DNA of 40,053 nucleotides from an uncultured Bacteroidales bacterium (GTDB lineage: Bacteria; Bacteroidota; Bacteroidia; Bacteroidales; UBA932), in the NCBI GenBank assembly GCA_946406275.1, contig CAMJJZ010000006.1, positions 1 to 40,053 of the forward strand. Reading direction: 5' to 3'. A program made the position numbers and the translations under genes. The notes beneath the pieces are model-generated. The model searched no databases and had not been told where the DNA came from. It saw only the letters and a program-made list of their open reading frames with translations. Within the stretch, counting starts at the first letter, position 1. Each line of letters starts with the position of its first letter. Shown piece after piece: positions 33,736-40,053 of this stretch.

Positions 33736-35106
33736 CTATAGCGTTTTATTTATCCATTTGCCGCGGGCAAGGCGGACGATGAAAATGATGCCCCTGAACG
33801 TGAGTTCAATTGCCATGCAAATCCAGAAGCCCACAAGGCCGTAGCGGCGCGTCATGAAGATGGCGGGAATAATCCTCACAATCCACATTGAGCCAAGGTT
33901 CATCCAGCTTGGCCACTTGGTGTCTCCTGCGCCAACGCAGGCGCCGTAGGCAACTATTGACGCCGCATATCCAATCTCCGCAAAGGCTTCTATCCGCAGC
34001 ACGCGGCCGCCCAGGGCTATCACATCTGCATCCGGGGACATTAGTCCTATCATCTGCGGTGCAAATATAAACATTAAAATTGCAAGTACACCCATTACCC
34101 CCATTCCAAGGAATGTTGTTATCCATGCAAAGCGCTTTGCCAGGGGCTTGCGCCCGGCGCCTATGGACTGGCCAACAAGTGTTGTGGAGGCATCCGCAAT
34201 GCCGTAACCGGGCATGTAGCAAAGGCTTTCCGCCGTAATTGAGAAGGAGTTTGCAGCAATGGCAACGGTGCCCAGCGGCGCCACAATCACGGTGGCCGCA
34301 ATGTAGCCGCCGCGCATGAGGATGTTCTGGAAGGCCATGGGGCCCGAGATGCCCCAGGCACGCTTCATCACCTCCCTGGTGGGCCTGAAGCTGCCCTTCT
34401 CCTTAACGAACTTGAGCTCCTTTGAGCCGAAGGCCAGGAACGAGAACATGGCAATACCGGTAATGAGTTCCGCCAGGCCACTGCCTATGGCGGCGCCTGT
34501 CACACCCATGTCCAGGCCGTATATGAAGACGTAGTTGAACACCACGTCCAGAACGCACATCCCTATTGCCAGAAGGCTTGGGACCTTCATGTTGCCGCTT
34601 GCCTGCAGGAAGTACGCGCACATCCAGTCCAGCTGCATGGCCGGCATGAATGCGGACATTATGAAAAAGTACTTCCCAGCATCTCCCACGATGTCTTCCC
34701 CGCCGCCAAGCCAATGCGGCAGCGCCCCGGAGATTGACATTCCCAGCACCGCCATGCATACGCTGAACACCATTGCAAAGGCCAGTCCCTGCCGGAGCAC
34801 GTCCCTGGCGCCCTTGAAGTCGTTGGCGCCAATCCTGTGCGCCACCTGCACGGAAAAGCCGCTGGTGACCGCCATGCTGAACCCGCCGAACATCCACAGG
34901 CAGGTACTCACAAGGCCTATCGACGCTCCCGCCGCCGCCCCCAGATGCCCCACCATGGCGGAGTCTATGTACTGCATGAGCACGGAGGACAGCTGCGCCA
35001 GTATTGCCGGATAGCTCAGGAAAAGCGCAAGCTTCACCTGCTGGAAGCCCGTCAGAGCTCCGCCGTCACGGATTTTGGCTAAGAGTATGTCTTTTTCACC
35101 CTTCAT
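33736..35106 (-). CDS. MATE-family efflux transporter
   Basis: A 456-residue membrane protein with about 12 hydrophobic segments in two similar halves, as in NorM/MATE cation-coupled multidrug exporters. Recognisable parts are LFLSYPAILAQLSSVLMQYIDSAMVGHLGA (first helix pair), ISGPMAFQNILMRGGYIAATVIV (start of the second half) and GYGIADASTTLVGQSIGAG. Its start overlaps the recQ end by 11 bases and queD follows within two bases. The substrate cannot be inferred; operon position does not obviously connect it with queuosine or DNA repair. Confidence 0.9.
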   Translation of the reverse strand: MKGEKDILLAKIRDGGALTGFQQVKLALFLSYPAILAQLSSVLMQYIDSAMVGHLGAAAGASIGLVSTCLWMFGGFSMAVTSGFSVQVAHRIGANDFKGARDVLRQGLAFAMVFSVCMAVLGMSISGALPHWLGGGEDIVGDAGKYFFIMSAFMPAMQLDWMCAYFLQASGNMKVPSLLAIGMCVLDVVFNYVFIYGLDMGVTGAAIGSGLAELITGIAMFSFLAFGSKELKFVKEKGSFRPTREVMKRAWGISGPMAFQNILMRGGYIAATVIVAPLGTVAIAANSFSITAESLCYMPGYGIADASTTLVGQSIGAGRKPLAKRFAWITTFLGMGVMGVLAILMFIFAPQMIGLMSPDADVIALGGRVLRIEAFAEIGYAASIVAYGACVGAGDTKWPSWMNLGSMWIVRIIPAIFMTRRYGLVGFWICMAIELTFRGIIFIVRLARGKWINKTL

Positions 35107-36961
35107 AAGGAGGAACTTCTCTTCTATCTATGAGGTCACGGAGGACGGAGAGGTAGGAGTCGGTGGCGGTGCCGAAGGCGGCTTTGAGGTCCTGGAGGGT
35201 GTAGGAGCCGCCGTGGGCGGCAATCCAGGCCTTTAGGGACTGGGCCAGCTCACGGGGCTTAACGGCGGCGGCGCGGCATATGTCGCAGCTGCCGCAGGGG
35301 GCGCTATCCTCCTGGCCGAAGTAGCGGAGGAGGTACTGGCTGCGGCAGGTATCGTCCTCTGAGGCATACTCCATCATGGTTTCCACGCGCTCCCTGTAGG
35401 TGCTCCTCAAGAGCGCATACCGGTCCGGGGAAAGCTTTACGTTACCGGGACGAAGGCGGTCATGCGCGATGAAAAGGACGTTGGCATGGTCCTGAGGGAT
35501 GTACCTTATGATATGATTCACGCTGAGCCCGTAGAGCAGCTGGCGGAGCATGGTCACGGTGACGCCGCTCTTGGCGGCTACGAGTTCCTCGTCGATGGGC
35601 GTTGCAAAGGAGAACAGGCCCGTGTAGTTTCTCATGAGGGCTTCCAGGACGTTTTCCATTAGAGGATCCGGGAGCTCCACGCCGTAAAGGGCGGTGCGCT
35701 CCACCTCAATACGCACTCTGGTCTGGATATCCATGTCTTCCGCCAGGGTCCAATGGCCCTCGCGCTCAATGTATTTGATGGCGTAATATGCCGACGCCTT
35801 CTGCAGGCGGAAGTGCTTGCAGAACTCGTCTATATCCAGCTTGAGCATCCTCCCCGCGCCCGCATCATACGGGATCTCGAAGAAGACGTGCATCTTGTGA
35901 TAGATGTCTTCTATGTACTCCAGGGACGGAAAAGACACGTTTTCCAGCTGCTTCAACCGAGTAACGTCCGTGCCGTTCCAGAGCAGCACGGCGTACGACG
36001 GCTTGCCGTCACGCCCGGCGCGTCCCGCCTCCTGGAAGTAGGCTTCCGGGGAGTCCGGCATATCGGCATGGATCACGAAGCGGACGTCCGGCTTGTCTAT
36101 ACCCATTCCGAAGGCGTTGGTGCATACCATCACGCGGGTTTTGCCGGATTTCCAGTCCTCCTGCCTTTCCGCACGGAGAATGGGGCCGAGTCCTGCGTGA
36201 TAGAATGAGGCCGATATTCCCGACGCGGCCAGCGCGGTGGCCATTTCCCCGGCCTTGTCACGGCTTCGGACATAGATGATTCCGGTACCGGGAACGCCCT
36301 GGCACACGGCCCTAATCTGCCCCAGCTTATCCTGGGTATGACGGACGATATAGCTCAGATTCGGTCTTTCGAAGCCGGACCTCAAAACATTCGGCTCCTT
36401 GAACTTGAGGTTCTCCATTATGTCCTTTGCAACCAGCGGCGTGGCGGTTGCCGTGAGGGCAATCACGGGGGCGTCTATGCTTGAGCGGAGCTCCCCTATC
36501 TGCAGATACGGCGGGCGGAAGTCATAGCCCCACTGGGAGATGCAGTGGGCCTCGTCCACCACAATGTAGGAGACCTTCATCACGCTTGAATACGCCCTGA
36601 AAAGCTGCGTCTGGAGGCGCTCAGGGCTAAGGTACAGGAACTTGTAGTCCCCGTACGCGGCGTTGTTCAGGGCAAGCTCAACCTCGTGCCTGTTCATGCC
36701 CGCATGGACGGCAATTGCCCTTATCCCGCGGGCCTGGAGGTTCTGCACCTGGTCTTTCATGAGGGCTATGAGCGGGGTAACCACAATGGCAATCCCCTCC
36801 TTCATCATTGCAGGCACCTGGAAGCACACGGACTTGCCGCCTCCCGTGGGAAGGATTGCAAGGACGTCCCGCCCTGCGGCGGCCTCATTCACAATCTCTT
36901 CCTGCATGGGGCGGAAACTCTGGTATCCCCAGTATTTATGCAATACCTCAAGTGCAGTCAT
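35096..36961 (-). CDS. recQ: ATP-dependent DNA helicase RecQ (no HRDC domain)
   Basis: A 621-residue 3'-5' helicase for repair and recombination. The N-terminus is MTALEVLHKYWGYQSFRPMQ; Walker A is PTGGGKS (Lys43), the DEAH box is at 136-139, and motif VI includes QEAGRAGRDG. The RQC zinc site is near 530-560 (TCRSQYLLRYFGQ, CGSCDIC). The last 50 residues do not look like HRDC, which many RecQ proteins carry, so this is a shortened form. The start at 36961 is preferred over 36970 because the -7 element (36968-36975) overlaps the earlier ATG. It heads the run with MATE, queD and queE. Confidence 0.93.
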   Translation of the reverse strand: MTALEVLHKYWGYQSFRPMQEEIVNEAAAGRDVLAILPTGGGKSVCFQVPAMMKEGIAIVVTPLIALMKDQVQNLQARGIRAIAVHAGMNRHEVELALNNAAYGDYKFLYLSPERLQTQLFRAYSSVMKVSYIVVDEAHCISQWGYDFRPPYLQIGELRSSIDAPVIALTATATPLVAKDIMENLKFKEPNVLRSGFERPNLSYIVRHTQDKLGQIRAVCQGVPGTGIIYVRSRDKAGEMATALAASGISASFYHAGLGPILRAERQEDWKSGKTRVMVCTNAFGMGIDKPDVRFVIHADMPDSPEAYFQEAGRAGRDGKPSYAVLLWNGTDVTRLKQLENVSFPSLEYIEDIYHKMHVFFEIPYDAGAGRMLKLDIDEFCKHFRLQKASAYYAIKYIEREGHWTLAEDMDIQTRVRIEVERTALYGVELPDPLMENVLEALMRNYTGLFSFATPIDEELVAAKSGVTVTMLRQLLYGLSVNHIIRYIPQDHANVLFIAHDRLRPGNVKLSPDRYALLRSTYRERVETMMEYASEDDTCRSQYLLRYFGQEDSAPCGSCDICRAAAVKPRELAQSLKAWIAAHGGSYTLQDLKAAFGTATDSYLSVLRDLIDRREVPPYEG

Positions 36962-36967
36962 AGCATA

Positions 36968-36975
36968 CAAATATA
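36968..36975 (-). promoter_or_regulatory. -7 element of recQ, probably leaderless
   Basis: TATATTTG on the minus strand, with a possible TTTC -33 (36997-37000, 21-base spacer), would start transcription around 36962-36964, at the ATG at 36961. An ATG at 36970 lies inside the element and is unlikely to be translated. Confidence 0.55.
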
Positions 36976-36986
36976 CTAAAAAAAGA

Positions 36987-37015
36987 GGAAGGTCCGGAAA
37001 AAATCCGAACCTTCC
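36987..37015 (-). terminator. Terminator after the Xre gene
   Basis: GGAAGGTCCGGA (36987-36998) pairs with TCCGAACCTTCC (37004-37015) at 11 of 12 positions, with loop AAAAA. On the minus strand the stem is followed by TCTTTTTTT, giving a standard intrinsic terminator for the NfeD-flotillin-Xre operon, just upstream of the recQ promoter. Confidence 0.85.
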
Positions 37016-37035
37016 ACACTCTGCAGCAATAGACG

Positions 37036-37245
37036 CTATCCGTCCGTTCTGTACTCAAGCAGGTCCCCGGGCTGGCAGTCCAATGCCTTGCATATGGACT
37101 CCAGGGTGCTCAGGCGCACTGCCTTGGCCTTTCCGCACTTTAGGATGGAAAGGTTTGCCGGGGTAATCCCCACTTTCTCTGCCAGTTCTCCGGAACTCAT
37201 CTTCCGGCGGGCAAGCATTACATCTATATTGACGATAATAGCCAT
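37036..37245 (-). CDS. Small Cro/CI-type (Xre) DNA-binding regulator
   Basis: A 69-residue protein that is essentially one helix-turn-helix domain: VNIDVMLARRKMSSGELAEKVGITPANLSILKCGKAKAVRLSTLESICKAL is the five-helix Cro/CI pattern of the HTH_26 group. It has no sensor domain. It begins two bases after the flotillin stop and is followed by a terminator, so it is the third gene of the NfeD-like/flotillin operon. Target sites are unknown; autoregulation of that operon is a reasonable guess. Confidence 0.88.
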   Translation of the reverse strand: MAIIVNIDVMLARRKMSSGELAEKVGITPANLSILKCGKAKAVRLSTLESICKALDCQPGDLLEYRTDG

Positions 37246-37247
37246 AA

Positions 37248-38621
37248 CTACTTCTTTTCATCTGCGGGCTGCTGCTCCTCGGGAGCCGCTTTTCCCTTGA
37301 GGTATGACGGGAGTTCCATGCCGGCCATCTTGAAGAGGTCGTCCAGCGGGGGAACGGATTTCATCATACCGGAGATGAAATTGGAAGTGGCAGTCTTGCC
37401 GTTTTCGCCGGAACCGGTGTCCCAGACGGTGACCTTGTCTATGTTGATGCCCTTCACGGCCTCTACCTGGGTCTTTACCAGTTCAGGCAGCTTGTCCGCA
37501 ATCATCATCAGAACGGCCTTCTGGGCGTCGCCTTCCGCGGCGGTTACCAGGCTCTTGAAACCATCGGCCTGCTTGGTGAGGATCTCGAAGAGACCGCGGG
37601 CCTGGGCGTCCATCTTGGCGTAGATGGCATCGGCCTCACCCTTTGCCTTACGGCGGGCCTGCTCTGCTTCTGCCTCAGCCTCGATGATCTTCTTTTCTTT
37701 GTCGATTTCCGCGGCGACCACGATGTTGGCCTTCTGGGTAGCCTGCTCACGTTCGGCACGGGCAAGCTCAGCGTCACGCTCGCTCTGGTATGCCTCCTGG
37801 AGAGCCTTTGCGGCCTGGACCTTTTCTGCGGCCACAGCCTGGCGCTCTGCCTCTGCGGTCTTCTGACGACGGAGGGCGTCGGAGTTGGCGATCTCGATCT
37901 TTGCGCTGTTCTCACCCTTCACGGCGTCTGCGTCTGCGGCGGCAACGTTCACGCGGGTGTCCTTATCGGCCATGGCCTTACCGGTTTCACCGTAACGGTT
38001 CTGCTCGGCCACGCTCTTCTTGGCGTCGTTGATGGCCTTGGCGGCGGCTTCCTTACCGAGGGCCTCGATATAGCCGGACTCGTCGCGGATATCGGTGACG
38101 TTCACGTTGATGAGCTTAAGGCCGATTTTACGGAGCTCAGCCTCAACGTTGGCGGAGACGGATGCAAGGAATTTATCGCGGTCGGCGTTGATTTCCTCGA
38201 TGTCCATGGTTGCGATGACCAGACGGAGCTGACCAAAGAGGATATCGGTGGCGATGCTCTGGATGCTGTCCGTGGACAGGCCAAGCAGGCGCTCTGCGGC
38301 GTTGGTCATGACCTCGGGCTCCGTGGAAATACCGACGGTGAAGCGGCAGGGAACGTCAACGCGGATGTTCTGCTTTGACAGGGCGTTGGTGAGGTTGCAC
38401 TCAATGCTGATGGGTTTGAGGTCAAGGTATGCATAATCCTGGAAGACGGGCCAGATGAAGGCTGCGCCACCATGGATACACTTTGCGGAAGATTTACGGC
38501 CTGTTTTACCGTAGATGACAAGGATCTTGTCCGAAGGGCAGCGGCGATAGCGCCTGAGGATGGCGGCCAGGGTGACGAACACCACGGCCACAAGGATAAG
38601 GATAAGGGTAATCTGTGGCAT
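37248..38621 (-). CDS. Flotillin-family (SPFH) membrane scaffold protein
   Basis: A 457-residue protein with one N-terminal membrane segment (about 4-23), an SPFH/band-7 domain (about 27-190; SDKILVIYGKTGRKSS, CIHGGAAFIWPVFQDYAYLDLKP), and a long Ala/Glu/Lys-rich coiled coil (about 190-335) rich in AEAEAEQARRK-type repeats, as in FloT/YuaG. Flotillins form oligomeric scaffolds at the inner membrane. It lies 17 bases after the NfeD-like gene, the usual partner, and two bases before the Xre gene. The C-terminus ends in a charged tail (APEEQQPADEKK). Confidence 0.92.
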   Translation of the reverse strand: MPQITLILILVAVVFVTLAAILRRYRRCPSDKILVIYGKTGRKSSAKCIHGGAAFIWPVFQDYAYLDLKPISIECNLTNALSKQNIRVDVPCRFTVGISTEPEVMTNAAERLLGLSTDSIQSIATDILFGQLRLVIATMDIEEINADRDKFLASVSANVEAELRKIGLKLINVNVTDIRDESGYIEALGKEAAAKAINDAKKSVAEQNRYGETGKAMADKDTRVNVAAADADAVKGENSAKIEIANSDALRRQKTAEAERQAVAAEKVQAAKALQEAYQSERDAELARAEREQATQKANIVVAAEIDKEKKIIEAEAEAEQARRKAKGEADAIYAKMDAQARGLFEILTKQADGFKSLVTAAEGDAQKAVLMMIADKLPELVKTQVEAVKGINIDKVTVWDTGSGENGKTATSNFISGMMKSVPPLDDLFKMAGMELPSYLKGKAAPEEQQPADEKK

Positions 38622-38638
38622 AGCTGAAACTTATTTAT

Positions 38639-39253
38639 TTAAATTGTATACGAATTTGATTCTTCCACAAGTACGGTGTTGGAGTCAATGACGTCCACCA
38701 CGCGGATGGGAGCGCCTGTCTTGAGGGTGTTGTCACTCTCCGTGATGGCATCGTACTCACGTACGGCTCCGTTGATGGTGATCTGGACCTTGCCGGTGCC
38801 TCCGCGCGCGGCAGGGATGGTGAGGTATACCTTGCCCTCGCAGCCCTTGGCGGCGGTTGTGACGTCAATGTTTCCGCTCTGCTGCATGGAAGACAGCCAC
38901 TTGAACAGATACATAACTGCAGCAACCAGCGCCGCGCCTATGAGGACGGACACGATGATAAGGACCGGAACGGACGTGATGCTGTCCTGCAGGAGGATAA
39001 CGCTCCAGCCGAAGCCCAGCAGGAAGTTCACGAAGTTGCGGAACGTGTACAGGTTGGAGCCGCCTTCAATGTTGGACAGGTCTGCTCCGTCCATGGATGT
39101 GTCAATGTCAACGTCCATGTCGAAGTTTGAATCCGCGTCCGCACCCACGAACGTGAGGATGCTCTGGATTACAAAAACCAGCGTGGCAAAGAGGGTCACG
39201 CCCCAAACGACTTTCATAATTAGGCTTAAGGAAGCCCACCAGGTAGCAATCAT
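38639..39253 (-). CDS. NfeD-like membrane protein with C-terminal OB fold
   Basis: A 204-residue membrane protein with hydrophobic segments at about 11-35, 73-90 and 94-117, and a soluble C-terminal beta-barrel (about 130-200; GCEGKVYLTIPAARGGTGKVQITINGAVREYDA) resembling the OB fold of NfeD. An acidic Asp-rich loop (GADADSNFDMDVDIDTSMDGADLS, about 38-61) lies between the first two segments. Such proteins act with flotillins, as YuaF does with FloT, and here the flotillin gene follows in the same operon. The end VLVEESNSYTI is short compared with larger NfeD proteins. Confidence 0.82.
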   Translation of the reverse strand: MIATWWASLSLIMKVVWGVTLFATLVFVIQSILTFVGADADSNFDMDVDIDTSMDGADLSNIEGGSNLYTFRNFVNFLLGFGWSVILLQDSITSVPVLIIVSVLIGAALVAAVMYLFKWLSSMQQSGNIDVTTAAKGCEGKVYLTIPAARGGTGKVQITINGAVREYDAITESDNTLKTGAPIRVVDVIDSNTVLVEESNSYTI

Positions 39254-39278
39254 GGCAATTAAATTTTGTTTGTTGCTG

Positions 39279-39309
39279 CAAATATAATAAGAAATTATTG
39301 AATTGCAAT
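39279..39309 (-). promoter_or_regulatory. Promoter of the NfeD-flotillin-Xre operon
   Basis: On the minus strand ATTG (39306-39309), a 19-base spacer and TATATTTG (39279-39286) match the Bacteroidota consensus with one -33 mismatch. The leader to the ATG at 39253 is about 20 nt. Confidence 0.68.
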
Positions 39310-39336
39310 AAAAATTTATAAAATTTTGCGAAATTT

Positions 39337-39705
39337 TTATTCTATTACCTTACCAAAGGGGAAAATCGTGCCCACAGCCATCTTGAAATGCTGCACGCCA
39401 AACGGCACTCCCACTATAGTGATGCAGAAGATAAGTCCGAAAATCATGTGCAGGATGGCAATCTCCCACCACCCCAGCAGGATCCATATCAGGTTCATCA
39501 CCACCGACACGCACCCCGGCTCATTGGGCCCGTCCACAAGCTTGTGCCCAAACGGCCACAGCGCATACGTCCCCAGCTTGAACAGCTGCACCCCGAAAGG
39601 AATACCTATAATAGTAATACACATGATAAGGCCCACGATATAATAAATAAGGGCAATAATAATCCCTCCCAGTATGAGCCAGAAAAAGTTCCCTATAGCG
39701 TTCAT
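39337..39705 (-). CDS. YccF-domain inner membrane protein
   Basis: A 122-residue membrane protein made of two similar YccF repeats: ITIIGIPFGVQLFKLGTYALWPFG (about 30-53) and ITIVGVPFGVQHFKMAVGTIFPFG (about 94-117), each preceded by a hydrophobic segment. This matches YccF, a small conserved inner-membrane protein of unknown function. Only a weak -7-like TATCTTTA is seen upstream. It appears monocistronic. Confidence 0.9.
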   Translation of the reverse strand: MNAIGNFFWLILGGIIIALIYYIVGLIMCITIIGIPFGVQLFKLGTYALWPFGHKLVDGPNEPGCVSVVMNLIWILLGWWEIAILHMIFGLIFCITIVGVPFGVQHFKMAVGTIFPFGKVIE

Positions 39706-39758
39706 AATACAATAACAGGCCCTATAGCCTTCAAAGCATAAAGATAGTAAAAAATATT

Positions 39759-39892
39759 ACCGCCTCGACAGAAAAATGCCGTTATATGCAGTTAATTTGT
39801 CAAGGTGGCAACGAAAACTGCCAAAAACGCCATTACTGCTGCCGCCTTGACACAAAAAAGCCATTTCATGTAATCTAGATGTCGAGGCGGCA
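39759..39892. repeat. Four-arm element: two 52-bp hairpin units with shared internal motif
   Basis: Units 39759-39810 and 39841-39892 align without gaps at 37 of 52 positions. Each starts with a CCGCCTYGACA arm and ends with TGTCRAGGYGGCA. Outer arms 39760-39770 and 39880-39890 pair perfectly over 11 bp, and inner arms 39798-39810 and 39840-39852 pair over 13 bp with one G-T wobble. AAAAAnGCCrTT occurs three times (39772, 39823, 39854). It lies between divergent genes, so it is not a terminator. It fills most of the 236-base gap 39706-39941. Confidence 0.8.
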
Positions 39893-39906
39893 AGAAATAA
39901 AATTTG

Positions 39907-39914
39907 TATTTTTG
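39907..39914 (+). promoter_or_regulatory. -7 element of the exonuclease gene
   Basis: TATTTTTG matches TAnnTTTG. The -33 region falls within the last arm of the four-arm element and has no clear TTTG. The leader to the ATG at 39942 is about 24 nt. Confidence 0.5.
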
Positions 39915-39941
39915 CATTATAATACATCCTCTTCCAACACC

Positions 39942-40053
39942 ATGAACAATTTTGCGGCGATAGACTTTGAAACGGCGAATGAATGCCCATCAAGCGTTTG
40001 CAGCGTGGGTGTGGTAGTTGTAAGGGACGGAATGATAGCCGACTCCTTCTACA
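39942..40053 (+). CDS. DnaQ-type 3'-5' exonuclease (N-terminal 37 residues, partial)
   Basis: The gene runs off the right edge. Visible residues start MNNFAAIDFETANECPSS and continue VCSVGVVVVRDG. The D8-x-E10 pair (AIDFETAN) is the ExoI motif of DEDD exonucleases, as in the epsilon subunit of DNA polymerase III and related standalone exonucleases. Which subgroup it belongs to needs the missing part. The start follows a -7 element by 27 bases. Confidence 0.85.
   Translation, partial: MNNFAAIDFETANECPSSVCSVGVVVVRDGMIADSFY

Noticed and set aside
39759..39892. Possible CRISPR array (two 52-bp units separated by 30 bp)
   Set aside because: The units are only about 71% identical, are internally palindromic, number just two, and no cas genes are present.

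Overview
The window is chromosomal DNA from a member of the Bacteroidales (phylum Bacteroidota), probably an uncultured, fairly GC-rich gut-type lineage. I cannot name the genus. The evidence is a TonB-dependent receptor paired with a DUF4249 lipoprotein, the families DUF4290, FISUMP and YccF, an N-terminal-rubredoxin rubrerythrin, and a lack of Shine-Dalgarno sequences. Bacteroidota-type promoters (TTTG, 19-20 nt, TAnnTTTG) recur throughout. Genes are very tightly packed. No rRNA, tRNA or CRISPR array was seen.

Left part (1-14.7 kb): a partial lipoprotein gene diverges from a compact seven-gene plus-strand run (378-9882): C1-type cysteine peptidase, PssA, S9 peptidase, mannose-6-phosphate isomerase, Hsp15-like S4 protein, TonB-dependent receptor and DUF4249 lipoprotein. 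A rubrerythrin converges on it. An AddB-like nuclease, ribosomal protein L25/Ctc (with a textbook promoter) and peptidyl-tRNA hydrolase follow, ending at a strong terminator.

Middle part (14.7-26.3 kb): a REP-associated tyrosine transposase-like (RAYT/Y1) gene with a C-terminal helix-turn-helix lies next to one copy of a 104-bp palindromic repeat. A second copy, 93% identical and inverted, lies 6.1 kb away at 22.1 kb. The two flank a peptidase block (SppA, clostripain-like, M49 dipeptidyl peptidase) and a XerD-type recombinase. Next come tpiA, a phosphate butyryltransferase-family gene and ackA, a probable acyl-phosphate/ATP module, and then a short ComEC-core protein convergent with ApbE.

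Right part (27.3-40 kb): a FISUMP lipoprotein; DUF4290-FtsK-LolA-like joined by ATGA overlaps; an E2-like acyltransferase lacking its catalytic His; a RecQ-MATE-QueD-QueE operon; an NfeD-like/flotillin/Xre operon ending in a hairpin terminator; YccF; and the start of a DnaQ-type exonuclease. An unusual 134-bp element with four alternating inverted arms lies between the last two genes.

The best candidates for something undescribed are the RAYT gene with its inverted 104-bp repeat pair and the four-arm element at 39.76-39.89 kb. Smaller regulatory points are back-to-back or overlapping divergent promoters and three genes whose -7 element sits so close to the start codon that the mRNA should be leaderless.
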